A DNA stretch of 44,138 bases, taken from NCBI GenBank assembly GCA_947259195.1, contig CAMYLC010000148.1:1-44138 (forward strand), read 5' to 3'. The notes below the pieces were generated by a model. It was not told the DNA's origin. It saw only the letters and a program-made list of their open reading frames with translations, and did not search any database. Shown here piece after piece: positions 15,687 to 24,538 of this stretch. The stretch's first letter is position 1; each line of letters starts with the position of its first letter. The translations under genes were made by a program, and so were the position numbers. The stretch is from Thermoanaerobaculia bacterium (lineage in GTDB: Bacteria; Acidobacteriota; Thermoanaerobaculia; Multivoradales; JAHEKO01).

Positions 15687-16490
15687 ATGAAAGAAACCAA
15701 GAATCCAATTGCCGACCTGTCAGCTCTGGTGCGCAGACTTCGTGGACCCGAGGGGTGTCCCTGGGATCGCGAGCAGCGTCTGGAGGATCTTCGCGCCTAT
15801 CTTCTGGAAGAGGCCTACGAAGTCGCCGCCGCCATCGACTCGGGAGACTGGGCCGAGCTGAGGGCCGAGCTGGGTGACCTCCTCTTCCAGGTGGTCTTCA
15901 TCGCCTACATGGCCGAAGAGCAGTCGGCCTTCGACCTGCAGGAGGTGAGTCGAGAGATCGAGGCCAAGATGGTGGCGCGTCATCCTCACGTCTTCGGCTC
16001 GGAGCGGTTGTCGACTGCGGCCGAGGTCCATCGCGCATGGGAAAAGCGCAAGCTCTCGGTGAAATCGGCCTCGGTTTCCATTCTCGGAGGCCTCCCCGAC
16101 GCCATGCCGAGTCTGCTGACCGCCTATCGCATGACCCAAAAGGTGGCCGGAGTCGGCTTCGACTGGCCCGACGCGGCAGCCGTCTTCAACAAGGTGGATG
16201 AAGAGCTGGAAGAGCTGCGCCAGGAGATCCAGGATCGGGAGGCGCGCGAAGCCCGACAGGCGGCGGTGTCCGAAGAGATCGGCGATCTGCTGTTCACGAT
16301 CGCGAATCTGGCGCGCCACTTGGAGGTGGATCCCGAAGCGGCCCTGGCCAGCTCCAACCGTAAGTTCCGCCGCCGCTTTCGCGCTGTGGAGGAAGACCTG
16401 GGACAGAACCGATCGGGGCTCGCAGGTGCCACGATCGAGGAGATGGAAGCCGCTTGGCAGCGGGTCAAGAGGCAGGAGAAGGATCCTTGA
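15687..16490 (+). CDS. mazG: Nucleoside triphosphate pyrophosphohydrolase MazG
   Basis: 267 residues with two MazG domains, the usual full length. MazG hydrolyses (d)NTPs to monophosphates and pyrophosphate, cleaning the nucleotide pool and modulating stress responses. Motifs: LRGPEGCPWDREQ, LLEEAYEVAAAI (EExxE metal site), ELGDLLFQVVF, ARHPHVFG, then in the second domain VDEELEELRQEI and EEIGDLLFTIANLARHL. The ATG at 15687-15689 has GAGG ~9 nt upstream and begins the homology; a far longer frame starting inside the DUF1844 gene was rejected. Its 3' end overlaps the convergent tesA-like gene by 26 bp. Confidence 0.95.
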   Translation: MKETKNPIADLSALVRRLRGPEGCPWDREQRLEDLRAYLLEEAYEVAAAIDSGDWAELRAELGDLLFQVVFIAYMAEEQSAFDLQEVSREIEAKMVARHPHVFGSERLSTAAEVHRAWEKRKLSVKSASVSILGGLPDAMPSLLTAYRMTQKVAGVGFDWPDAAAVFNKVDEELEELRQEIQDREAREARQAAVSEEIGDLLFTIANLARHLEVDPEAALASSNRKFRRRFRAVEEDLGQNRSGLAGATIEEMEAAWQRVKRQEKDP

Positions 16491-17196
16491 CTGCCAGATC
16501 CCGCAGAATCGTCTCGAGATACGGCACTAGTGTTTCGGCCACCCGGCGATGGCCGGCCGAGTTGGGGTGGATGCCATCGGCCAGATTGAGCTCGGGCTCT
16601 GCCGCGACACCTTCCAATAGAAAGGGGACAAGCGGCACTCCCAGCTCTTCGGCCAAACTTGGGAAGACGCCGTTGAAGAGCGCAGCATACTCGGAGCCGT
16701 AATTGGGCGGCACCATCATTCCCGCTAGCAGCACCCGAACGCCCGCCTCCTGCGCGGTGGAGATCATCCACCTGAGGTTCTCTTGCGTCATCTGCACCGA
16801 CATCCCTCGAAGACCGTCATTGGCGCCCAACTCGAGAACGACGATTTGCGGGTCCTGCCTGAGGATCCAGCCCAAACGACTTACCCCTCCGGCGGTCGTG
16901 TCGCCACTGACACCCGCATTGGTTACCTCGACGTTCCACTCGAGCTCTCGCAGGCGTCGCTCGACGATCATCGGGAAGGCCTCGTCTTCATCGACTCCGA
17001 GACCGGCGCTCAGGCTATCGCCCAGGAAGGTGATGGAGATCCGTTCCCCAGTGTCGTCAGTCTCACTGGCAGTCACTTCAGCGCTCTTTTCGGACCGGCT
17101 CGAGCTCGTGACCTCCGAGGGGTCGCCAACAGGCTGATTGCACGCCAACATGAGAACGATCACCAACAGCTTCGATCCTTGCCATCGCACCTTCAT
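16465..17196 (-). CDS. tesA: TesA-like SGNH-hydrolase esterase, predicted lipoprotein
   Basis: 243 residues. A lipoprotein signal ends at LMLAC (Cys19), followed by a Ser/Glu/Thr-rich linker to about residue 50. The SGNH fold then shows FLGDSLSAGLG (catalytic Ser, block I), NAGVSGDTTAGG (block II Gly), VVLELGANDGLRG (block III Asn) and LADGIHPNSAGH (block V Asp and His). GDSL and NDGLRG closely match E. coli TesA, a multifunctional thioesterase/lysophospholipase/esterase. The lipid anchor is unlike the soluble periplasmic E. coli enzyme. A TACAAT hexamer ends 8 nt before the ATG (17194-17196). It is divergent from the phosphodiesterase-ybbA-ybbP run, recalling the tesA/ybbAP arrangement of proteobacteria. 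Confidence 0.9.
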   Translation of the reverse strand: MKVRWQGSKLLVIVLMLACNQPVGDPSEVTSSSRSEKSAEVTASETDDTGERISITFLGDSLSAGLGVDEDEAFPMIVERRLRELEWNVEVTNAGVSGDTTAGGVSRLGWILRQDPQIVVLELGANDGLRGMSVQMTQENLRWMISTAQEAGVRVLLAGMMVPPNYGSEYAALFNGVFPSLAEELGVPLVPFLLEGVAAEPELNLADGIHPNSAGHRRVAETLVPYLETILRDLAVKDPSPAS

Positions 17197-17243
17197 GACC
17201 ACGCATTGTAGAACTTCAGGGCGCCTGCCACACCATTGATAGA

Positions 17244-18812
17244 GTGCACAGCGTGACTCTTGGCGTTCATCGGTGGCAGGTGATTGTCGCACTGGTCCTG
17301 CTGGCGGGCTGCTCTGAGCCCAGGTCGACCTCCCCTGGGCCGGTCGTCTTGCTCGGAGTGGACGGCGGATCCTGGAACGCGATTCGGGAACTCTGGAGCC
17401 GCGGCCAGCTACCGCACCTCGCCACGCTCGCCGAGCGTGGCGTCTCCGCCCAGCTGCAACCGGTGGCGCATGCCTCACCAGTCATCTGGACGTCGATCGC
17501 CACTGGCGTCGAGCCCTCGAGGCACGGCATCCAGGGATTCACGGTGCGGACTCCTTCTGGAGAAGCGCCCGTCTCTTCCGTCGACCGGCGGGTACCAGCC
17601 CTCTGGAACATGGCCTCGGCCGCTCAGCTCCGGGTGGCTCTTCTGGGGTGGTGGGCCTCCTGGCCAGCCGAGACCGTCAACGGCATCATCGTCTCCGACC
17701 GTATCTTCAGGGAGAACAAGGGCCGCTTCTACCCGCCCGACCTCGACCCAACCCTCTTGACCGAGATTTCGCGACCCGATGCAACTGCTCAGAGTGCTGA
17801 TGATGTCGTCACCCGAGGGGACCGCCTGATGGCCTCAATCGGCCTGCAGTTGGCGAGCGAAGACTTCGACCTGATCATGCTCTACCTGCGGACCGTCGAT
17901 ATCGAGAGTCATCACCATTGGAAGTACTTCAGACCGCAAGGCTTCGAGACGGAGGTGGATGAGCTGAGCCTGCAGCGGCTCGGCACCCGCATTCCCGACG
18001 CCTACGCCGAGGTCGACGATGTCCTCGGAGCGTTGGTTGCCCGCGCGCCTTCCAACACCAACTTCTTCGTCCTTTCCGACCACGGCTTTCAGGCATCCAA
18101 GTCAGAGCGGTACCGGATTCAACTACACCTGGATCGAGTCCTCGAGCACCTGGGATTTCTCGTGCGGGACGACGAGCGGATCGACCCCGTCGAGAGCACT
18201 GCGCGAACCTGGGGCTCGCCTCCCTTCACTCGCACGAAGCTGGTTCGGTTTCACCCTTTCGAGCGCCCTGACGAGGACGCTCGGCCTGACGACCCCGCCG
18301 CCACGCGACACCGTCTGGAGGCTGACCTGGAGCGGATCACCTATGAAGACGGCTCGCCGGCGTTTCGCTTCCGTGACCTCGAGGCCAACGAGCGGTCCCG
18401 CGGCGGTGACATGGTAGTCATCGTCCGATATCAGGGAGTATCTCCAGCTCTATATCTCGATGGCCAACCCATACCGGGCGCCATTGGTCGGATAGAGGAA
18501 ATCTCGGGGACCCATTCCAAGAGCACCGAGGGTGTGTTTCTCGCCGCCGGGCCCGATATCGACCCGACTGCCGACCCCGTCAAGATCCACAGCCTGGACA
18601 TAGCCCCGACTCTGCTCTACGCTCTGGGGCTGCCCGTGGCCGAGGACTTCGATGGTCGGGCCAGAACCGAGATCTTCCGGCAGCAGTTTCGCGATCGATT
18701 CCCGCTGCACAAGATCCCCACCTGGGGGGTGATGGAAGCGCGCGACTCTCCCGACTCGCAATCCGACGAACAGCTGCTCGAGGAGCTGCGGGCGCTCGGC
18801 TACCTGAACTAG
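17244..18812 (+). CDS. Alkaline-phosphatase-superfamily lipoprotein (type I phosphodiesterase-like)
   Basis: 522 residues. A lipobox LLAGC gives Cys23 as the anchored residue. The phosphodiesterase/nucleotide-pyrophosphatase fold is shown by VVLLGVDGGSWNAI (metal Asp), HASPVIWTSIATGVEPSRHG (nucleophile region), YLRTVDIESHHHW (metal Asp and His), FFVLSDHGF (metal Asp-His) and ISGTHSKSTEGVFLAAG (metal His). It is therefore probably a metal-dependent phosphohydrolase or phosphotransferase facing the periplasm; the substrate cannot be read from sequence. The start is a GTG at 17244, with another GTG 9 nt later. It ends 3 nt before ybbA and is almost certainly co-transcribed with the exporter. Confidence 0.85.
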   Translation: MHSVTLGVHRWQVIVALVLLAGCSEPRSTSPGPVVLLGVDGGSWNAIRELWSRGQLPHLATLAERGVSAQLQPVAHASPVIWTSIATGVEPSRHGIQGFTVRTPSGEAPVSSVDRRVPALWNMASAAQLRVALLGWWASWPAETVNGIIVSDRIFRENKGRFYPPDLDPTLLTEISRPDATAQSADDVVTRGDRLMASIGLQLASEDFDLIMLYLRTVDIESHHHWKYFRPQGFETEVDELSLQRLGTRIPDAYAEVDDVLGALVARAPSNTNFFVLSDHGFQASKSERYRIQLHLDRVLEHLGFLVRDDERIDPVESTARTWGSPPFTRTKLVRFHPFERPDEDARPDDPAATRHRLEADLERITYEDGSPAFRFRDLEANERSRGGDMVVIVRYQGVSPALYLDGQPIPGAIGRIEEISGTHSKSTEGVFLAAGPDIDPTADPVKIHSLDIAPTLLYALGLPVAEDFDGRARTEIFRQQFRDRFPLHKIPTWGVMEARDSPDSQSDEQLLEELRALGYLN

Positions 18813-18815
18813 ATC

Positions 18816-19526
18816 ATGAGCTCCACCCCCCGTATAGAGCTCCGGAAGCTCACCAAGATCTTTCGCTCTGGTGGCGCCGATCTGCCGATCTTGACCCATG
18901 TGGACCTACAGATCGCAGCGGGGGAATCCGTCGCCATCCTGGGACCGTCTGGTTCGGGCAAGTCGACGCTGCTGGCTCTCGTCGCTGGGCTGGACAGGCC
19001 GACCTCCGGTGAGATTCTCATCGACGGGCAGTCGATTCAGGCACTGTCGGAAAGCGAACTGGCGCTGCTGCGCCGGCACAAGATCGGGTTCGTGTTTCAG
19101 TCGTTTCAGCTGCTGCCGAATATGACGGCCTTGGAGAATGTCCAACTGCCGCTCGAGCTGATAACCGACGCGCAGCCTCGAGACAGGGCTGCGGAGCTAT
19201 TGGACTTGGTGGGGCTGGCCGATCGCGCTCACCACTACCCCACCCAACTGTCGGGAGGCGAGCAGCAGCGGGTGGCACTGGCTCGGGCCTTCGCGCCCCG
19301 CCCGGCGATTCTTCTGGCCGATGAGCCGACCGGCAACCTCGACCGCAGAACGGGCGGCACGGTCCTCGAGCTGATTGCCTCGCTCCGTCAGAGATTCGGC
19401 ACGACTCTGGTACTCGTGACCCATGACAGCGCAGCTGCCCAGCTAACCGACCGCCGGCTGGCCCTGGAAGACTCTCATCTGGTACCGGCCACGAGTCAGA
19501 CCGATGGGCTTCTAGCTCCCTCCTGA
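18816..19526 (+). CDS. ybbA: ABC transporter ATPase, YbbA/LolD type
   Basis: 236 residues, a complete MacB/LolD/YbbA-class ATPase. Walker A is GPSGSGKST (43-51), the Q-loop region [18 protein letters not shown] is the signature form of the lipoprotein/FtsE-like subfamily, the ABC signature is LSGGEQQR, Walker B is [13 protein letters not shown], and the switch His is in VTHD. It starts at ATG 18816 and its stop overlaps the start of ybbP (TGATG). Partner choice is thus clear: it drives the adjacent FtsX-like permease. Proteins of this class use ATP hydrolysis for mechanical transmission across the envelope or for substrate extraction rather than classic transport. Confidence 0.93.
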   Translation: MSSTPRIELRKLTKIFRSGGADLPILTHVDLQIAAGESVAILGPSGSGKSTLLALVAGLDRPTSGEILIDGQSIQALSESELALLRRHKIGFVFQSFQLLPNMTALENVQLPLELITDAQPRDRAAELLDLVGLADRAHHYPTQLSGGEQQRVALARAFAPRPAILLADEPTGNLDRRTGGTVLELIASLRQRFGTTLVLVTHDSAAAQLTDRRLALEDSHLVPATSQTDGLLAPS

Positions 19527-22063
19527 TGAACCCCTCCCTCTACGTTCGTCTGCTGGCCCGAGAGTCTCACGGCTCACTGAAGCGGTTTGCATTCTTCGTC
19601 GCTTGCCTGGCGGTGGGGGTCGCCGCCGTCGTCAGTGTGGCCGGTCTATCGGCGGCTCTGGCAGAGGGCGTCCGACGAGAGGCCAGGCAGCTGCTGGCAG
19701 CCGATCTCACGGTCTCCTCGTTGCAACCACTGCCAGCCGATCTGGGCGAATTCCTCGCCCGCAGGCCCGGACTGCAGATGACCGAGGTGAGAGAGCTCGT
19801 GACGATGGCGGCAGTAGCGAAGAGTGCGGGCCGACCTGGGACCAGCCAACTCGTCGAGCTCAAGATGGTGCAGGGCCAGTACCCCTTCTACGGTGTCCTC
19901 GCAACCGACCCGTCGGGCCCCCTGGAACTCATGCTGTCGGCCGAGGCTGCGCTGGTGGCACCCGACCTGCTCAGCCGGCTGGCGCTGCGGGTCGGGGACG
20001 AGATCCTCTTGGGAGGCCGGGCCTTTCGCATTGCTGGCGTGGTCCATTCCGAGCCCGATCAAGGCTCGGGGCCCTTCAGGCTCGGGCCGAGAGTACTGGT
20101 CAACGGCGACGGGTTTCGGCGAGCCGATCTCGACCGGCGCGGTAGTCGGGTCTTGCACCGCCTGCTTCTCAAGCTGCCATCAGAGACGGACTCCGAGGAG
20201 GTTGAACAGCTCGCCACCGAGCTGCGTGACCGGGTGGGTGAGTTCGACGGCATCCGGGTGCGGACTTACAAGGACGCGCAGGAGACTCTTCAACAGGCCA
20301 TCCAGCGAGTCGAGAGCTTCCTCGGCCTGGTGGCTCTCCTGTCCCTGCTTCTGGGGGGACTCGGAGTTGCTCAGACGACTCGCGCCTGGCTTGCCAGTCG
20401 TATCGATGCCATCGCCATCTATCGCTGTCTGGGTCTGCGGCCCAACGACGTCACGAAGCTCTATCTCGGACACGCCGTTGTCCTGGGCCTGGCCGGCGGC
20501 ATTCTCGGAGCGGTAGCAGGTATCCTGGCTCAGCAACTGGTACCGACGCTGATCGGCGACCTGCTACCGGTCTCCGACCTGGCCTGGTGGAGCCCTGGGG
20601 CCGCTGCCAAGGGGATCGGACTGGGAGTCGGCCTGGCCCTCTTGTTCACCCTGGCGCCCCTGCTCGCAACCCGCAGAGTCTCGCCCCTACGAGTGCTGCG
20701 CAAGGACGTGGAACCGGTCGCGCAAGGGCGGGCGAGCACCTTCCTTCTGTCTGGAACTCTGTTGCTGGGGATCTGGGTGGCGGCTGCTCTGCAGGCGCGA
20801 GACGCAATACTTGGCACACAGTTCACGCTCGGTATCGTGACGGCAGCCGGCCTCCTGGCACTGGCGGCCTTTGTCCTCATGCGATCTCTGGCACCGCTCG
20901 GACGCCGACTCGGGCCGGTCTGGGCACGACACGGAGTCGGATCTCTGGCCCAGCCCGGAGCCGCCACTTTGGGCAGCGTGGTGGCGGTCGGCCTCGGAGT
21001 CATCCTCGTGACCGCTTTGGGATTTGTCGAGAGAGGCCTGTCCGACGAGCTGCGAGGGGACTTGCCGACCTCGGCTCCAACCGCTTTCTTGATCGACATC
21101 CAACCCGATCAGTGGCCCGGGGTGGAGCGGCTCCTTCGAGAGCAGGGCTCCACCAGCATCGACTCGGTGGCAGTGGTGACGGCGAGGCTGCGAACCGTCA
21201 ACGGCAAGGCGGTCAGTGAGCTGGCCGAGACCAGCTCGGACGACGGTGACCGGAGATGGGCGCTGACTCGGGAGCAGCGGCTGACCTACCTGAGAGAGCT
21301 GCCAGCCGACAATCGGATCATCGAGGGCGAGCTCTGGAGTGATCCCGACGCTGCGGAAGTCAGCGTCGAGGAAGGATTCGCCACCGAGTTGGGGGTCGAG
21401 CTCGGTTCACGCCTCGGATTCGACATCCAGGGCATGCCCCTCGAACTCTTGGTCACCAGCATTCGAACTGTGGACTGGCGGACTTTTGGCATCAATTTCT
21501 TCCTGGTCGTCGAGCCGGACGTGCTCGAAGACGCGCCCCAGGTTCGGATCGCCTCAGCTCAGTTTCCACCGCAAGCCGAACAGGTGACACAAGACCGGCT
21601 GGCTGCCGAGTTCCCCAATGTCACGCTGCTCAAAATCCGCGAAGTGCTCGAGAAGATCGCTTCAGGCCTCGAGAGAATGACCAGCGGGGTCCGCTTTCTG
21701 GGCAGTTTCTCCATTCTGGCCGGCATCCTGATCCTGGCGGGAGGCATCAGTGCCGGTTCGGTGCAACGCGGCCAAACGGTTGCGCTGTTGAAGACTCTGG
21801 GCATGACACGACGCGAGGTCGCCGCGATGATGGCCACCGAGTACGCGCTGATTGGCGGCGTTGCAGGTGCCATCGGCACTGCAGGCGGGGCACTACTGTC
21901 CTGGTTTGTCCTGACCCGCAGCATGGAGCTGCCCTGGCAGCCCTACCCCTGGCTCATATTGTTGTCGCTCGGATTGACTGTGCTGCTGACAGCCCTGACT
22001 GGCATCGTCTCCAGCTGGGGGGCCCTGCAGCGTCGGCCGCTGGAGGTGCTGCGGGCCGACTAA
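19526..22063 (+). CDS. ybbP: FtsX-like ABC permease, YbbP type
   Basis: 845 residues, the long duplicated FtsX architecture. Membrane segments lie near residues 20-45, then three at about 270-295, 315-345 and 365-395, then a linking pair (405-460), a further one at about 485-510, and three C-terminal ones (715-745, 765-800, 805-835). Large extracytoplasmic domains fill 45-265 and 515-705. Sequences such as LLLGGLGVAQTTRAWLASR and YRCLGLRPNDVTKLYL match the FtsX core, and LLKTLGMTRREVAAMM repeats it near the C-terminus, evidence of internal duplication. It follows the ATPase by a 1-base overlap. The substrate is unknown; the TesA-like esterase and phosphodiesterase neighbours suggest lipid or lipoprotein handling. 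Confidence 0.9.
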   Translation: MNPSLYVRLLARESHGSLKRFAFFVACLAVGVAAVVSVAGLSAALAEGVRREARQLLAADLTVSSLQPLPADLGEFLARRPGLQMTEVRELVTMAAVAKSAGRPGTSQLVELKMVQGQYPFYGVLATDPSGPLELMLSAEAALVAPDLLSRLALRVGDEILLGGRAFRIAGVVHSEPDQGSGPFRLGPRVLVNGDGFRRADLDRRGSRVLHRLLLKLPSETDSEEVEQLATELRDRVGEFDGIRVRTYKDAQETLQQAIQRVESFLGLVALLSLLLGGLGVAQTTRAWLASRIDAIAIYRCLGLRPNDVTKLYLGHAVVLGLAGGILGAVAGILAQQLVPTLIGDLLPVSDLAWWSPGAAAKGIGLGVGLALLFTLAPLLATRRVSPLRVLRKDVEPVAQGRASTFLLSGTLLLGIWVAAALQARDAILGTQFTLGIVTAAGLLALAAFVLMRSLAPLGRRLGPVWARHGVGSLAQPGAATLGSVVAVGLGVILVTALGFVERGLSDELRGDLPTSAPTAFLIDIQPDQWPGVERLLREQGSTSIDSVAVVTARLRTVNGKAVSELAETSSDDGDRRWALTREQRLTYLRELPADNRIIEGELWSDPDAAEVSVEEGFATELGVELGSRLGFDIQGMPLELLVTSIRTVDWRTFGINFFLVVEPDVLEDAPQVRIASAQFPPQAEQVTQDRLAAEFPNVTLLKIREVLEKIASGLERMTSGVRFLGSFSILAGILILAGGISAGSVQRGQTVALLKTLGMTRREVAAMMATEYALIGGVAGAIGTAGGALLSWFVLTRSMELPWQPYPWLILLSLGLTVLLTALTGIVSSWGALQRRPLEVLRAD

Positions 22064-22090
22064 ACGGACCGCCGACCGACGACGCGAGTC

Positions 22091-23269
22091 TCAGGCCACC
22101 TCTTCGGCGGCCTCATCCTCTCCGGCCAGCAACTCGAGTCCGCGCTGCAGCGTGCGATCCTCGATCTCCGTCTCATCCTCGGAAGCAGGGCGAAACACCT
22201 CACCAACGACCTCGTCCGGCACCAGGCTACTCGAGATCGGCTCACCGTCCGGCCCGGTGTAGTAGGCATCCGTCAGCAGGAGGCCCGAGCCGTCTGAAAG
22301 CGGCACCAGACTCTGATGACCGGCCAGACCGAAGCTCCTCTGCCCTACCAACTGGGCAGCGGAGCGCTGATGCAGGACAGCAGCGAGAATCTCGGCCGGA
22401 CCCTGAGTGCCAGCATTGACCAGCACTACCGTATCTCCCGTCCAGGACTGAGCCTGGAAACCCTCGAACCGCACCTCGGCGCCCTCGGCACTCTGCAGAC
22501 GGCCGAGCTCGCCGCTGGCGAACAGACCGGCAATGGAATAGGCACCTTCGCTGCTACCACCTGCCAGCCCTCGCAAATCGATCAGCAGCTTGTCTTCGCC
22601 CGACTGCCTGAGACCTTGAAGCAGTTCTCGCACTGCCTCGACGGTCTCGGCCTCGATTCGGCCGAGGCGCAGCACAGCCAGGCCGTCGTAGTCCTCTAGA
22701 GCCGGCCCGACTGTCTGATAGGTCTGGAGTTGCAGAATCAGCTCCCTGGCCTGCCCACGGCGAAGAATCTCCAGGCTCAGCTCGGTTCCGGGCTCCTGAG
22801 CCAGAACCGACTGCAACTCCCAGAGAGGAATGCCTCGCGTCGACCGACCATCGATCTCGGCTAGGATGTCGCCTTCCTTCAGGCCTGCTTCCGCCCCGGG
22901 GCTGCCCGCGTCGACGGCAATCACAAAGGCGATCCCCCGCTCCTTGCCCACCGTCAAGCCACTATGGGCTGGCCCAATCCCGCGGATCCTCTCGTAGGCA
23001 TCGATCTCGTCAGCCGGCACGAAGGTCGACAGTGGATTCAGCGCGTCGGTCGCGCCATCCAGGGCCCCGGCCAGCAACTCGTCTATCGAGGTCTCCTCGA
23101 CATAGGCTCGCCGAATCAGGGACATCACCTCGGAAAAGACGGACAGATGCTTGGACAGGGCATCGTCGTCCGCCGGCTGGTCCGTGGCGGCTCGGGACAG
23201 GGTCCCGAATATGACCGGCAGCAGCACCACCAGCGAGAGAAGAAAGAACAGAATGCGGCTTCGGCTCAT
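22091..23269 (-). CDS. S41-type C-terminal processing protease homologue lacking the catalytic dyad
   Basis: 392 residues with an N-terminal signal/anchor (ILFFLLSLVVLLPVIFGTLS), a helical region, a PDZ domain (about 95-185: SGLTVGKERGIAFVIAV, AGLKEGDILAEIDGR) and an S41 core (LAVLRLGRIEAETVEAVREL, LLIDLRGLAGGS). In active CtpA/Prc enzymes the core has a SASASE-type motif with the nucleophile Ser and, about 25 residues on, FGKG with the catalytic Lys. Here these read NAGTQGPAE (Ser position = Gly290) and SFGLAG (Lys position = Leu315). The following Glu is kept. The protein should therefore be proteolytically inactive and may bind peptides or act as an adaptor. ATG 23267-23269 has GAGG 7 nt upstream. 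It is the last gene of the run and follows envC by 23 nt, the usual envC-ctpA order. Confidence 0.85.
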   Translation of the reverse strand: MSRSRILFFLLSLVVLLPVIFGTLSRAATDQPADDDALSKHLSVFSEVMSLIRRAYVEETSIDELLAGALDGATDALNPLSTFVPADEIDAYERIRGIGPAHSGLTVGKERGIAFVIAVDAGSPGAEAGLKEGDILAEIDGRSTRGIPLWELQSVLAQEPGTELSLEILRRGQARELILQLQTYQTVGPALEDYDGLAVLRLGRIEAETVEAVRELLQGLRQSGEDKLLIDLRGLAGGSSEGAYSIAGLFASGELGRLQSAEGAEVRFEGFQAQSWTGDTVVLVNAGTQGPAEILAAVLHQRSAAQLVGQRSFGLAGHQSLVPLSDGSGLLLTDAYYTGPDGEPISSSLVPDEVVGEVFRPASEDETEIEDRTLQRGLELLAGEDEAAEEVA

Positions 23270-23292
23270 GGGCAATCCTCAACTGATCCCGG

Positions 23293-24480
23293 TCAGCGCA
23301 ACCATTGCGCTGGGTCGACCGGCCGGTTTTCTTCGCGGATCTCGAAGTAGAGAGTGTCTGTGGCGATGCCGATGACCTGGCCCAAAGATAACACATCCTC
23401 GGCGGCTACCTGGAGCTCCCCGAGGCCGGCATAGAGAGAAAAGACACGGCCCGGATGATGAACGACAGCCGTCAGACCGTAGCCCTGGAAGGGCGCCGCA
23501 AACAGCACTTTGCCTGGAAATACCGCTCGCACCTCGGCGCCAGGCCGGGTCGCCAGATCGAGGCCGTTGTGAGGCACGCGGGTACCGTAGACAGGATCGA
23601 GCCGCGGGCCGAATCCCCGCTCGATCCTGGCCTTGATGGGCCAGTCCAGCACGCCCTTGAAAGTCTGCACCGGCGTGCCGCCCAACGGAGCGGGTGTGCG
23701 CCCATAGAGAAAGTCCAGGAAGTTCGACAGCTTGCGTTCCTTGTCGCTCAACTCGGCGGTCTGAACGGTGAGAGTCTGACGTTCCCGCTCGAGGCGGGCC
23801 AGCAGTGTCCTCTGTCGTTGCTGAAGACGGCCGAGCTCATCGAGTCGCGAGGACTCCCGACCCAGCCAGCTCTCGACATCCTCCCTGTGCTGTGCCAACT
23901 GCTCCTGCTGGAAGGTGAGCTGGGTGTGCGTGTCGAGATAGGAGTTCAACAGCTCGCTGTCCCGCCGGACGAAGAAGCGCATTTGTCGGATGCCCGGCAG
24001 CAGGTCTTCGGTCGACCGAATCGATAGAAACAGCCTCAGATAACCCTGCTGACCCGTTCGGTACAGATCGGCCAGGCTTTGCTTCAGCTTGGCACGAATC
24101 TCGTCGAGCGAAGCCTCCAGTGTGGCAACTTCTTTGCCCACTTCCTCGAGAGAGTCCGCCGCCAGAAGGCGAGCCGTGCGCGCTTCTGCGACTCGCTTTT
24201 CCTGCAGCTCGATAGCTACGACGGTCTGGTTGACCTCGCCACGCAGGCCCTGCTCCTCCTGGCTGACCCGGTTGAGCCGCGACTGCAGCACCATGATCTG
24301 GTCCCGGATGGCCTCGAGCTCGGCCTCTCTGTCGGGGACTTGAGCCGTCGAAGGAGTGCCCCCCGACACAACCCAGGACTGCACGACCAGCAGGCAGATG
24401 CACAACTTCCTAGACGGCCACTTGCGAAGAGCAAATGAGCGCCGCCTGCCGTGCGGGCTATTGAAGCTGCAAGAAGGCAT
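23293..24480 (-). CDS. envC: EnvC-like murein hydrolase activator (degenerate LytM)
   Basis: 395 residues: an N-terminal export signal, a long coiled coil (about 50-275, rich in Glu, Arg, Leu, Gln with breaks at LYRTGQQGYLRLFLSIRS) and a C-terminal LytM/M23 domain (about 290-395). The LytM fold keeps HNGLDLAT, but the zinc-binding His-x-His of active peptidases is replaced by TLYFEI, exactly the degenerate pattern of E. coli EnvC, which ends SLYFEIRR and AVNPQPWL. The YAHL-type motif is also changed (SLYAGL). EnvC homologues do not cut murein; they activate amidases at the septum under control of FtsEX. The hydrophobic stretch begins near residue 26, giving a long basic n-region; the start could be slightly internal. 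Confidence 0.88.
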   Translation of the reverse strand: MPSCSFNSPHGRRRSFALRKWPSRKLCICLLVVQSWVVSGGTPSTAQVPDREAELEAIRDQIMVLQSRLNRVSQEEQGLRGEVNQTVVAIELQEKRVAEARTARLLAADSLEEVGKEVATLEASLDEIRAKLKQSLADLYRTGQQGYLRLFLSIRSTEDLLPGIRQMRFFVRRDSELLNSYLDTHTQLTFQQEQLAQHREDVESWLGRESSRLDELGRLQQRQRTLLARLERERQTLTVQTAELSDKERKLSNFLDFLYGRTPAPLGGTPVQTFKGVLDWPIKARIERGFGPRLDPVYGTRVPHNGLDLATRPGAEVRAVFPGKVLFAAPFQGYGLTAVVHHPGRVFSLYAGLGELQVAAEDVLSLGQVIGIATDTLYFEIREENRPVDPAQWLR

Positions 24481-24538
24481 GTCGAGCGCCGAGCTCCACA
24501 GCCTGGTTAGGGTTCGCCGGGGCGAGCCCGGCTCCCGA

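Noticed and set aside
23293..24480. Active M23 endopeptidase
   Set aside because: The zinc-binding His-x-His is replaced by TLYFEI, matching the non-catalytic EnvC pattern.
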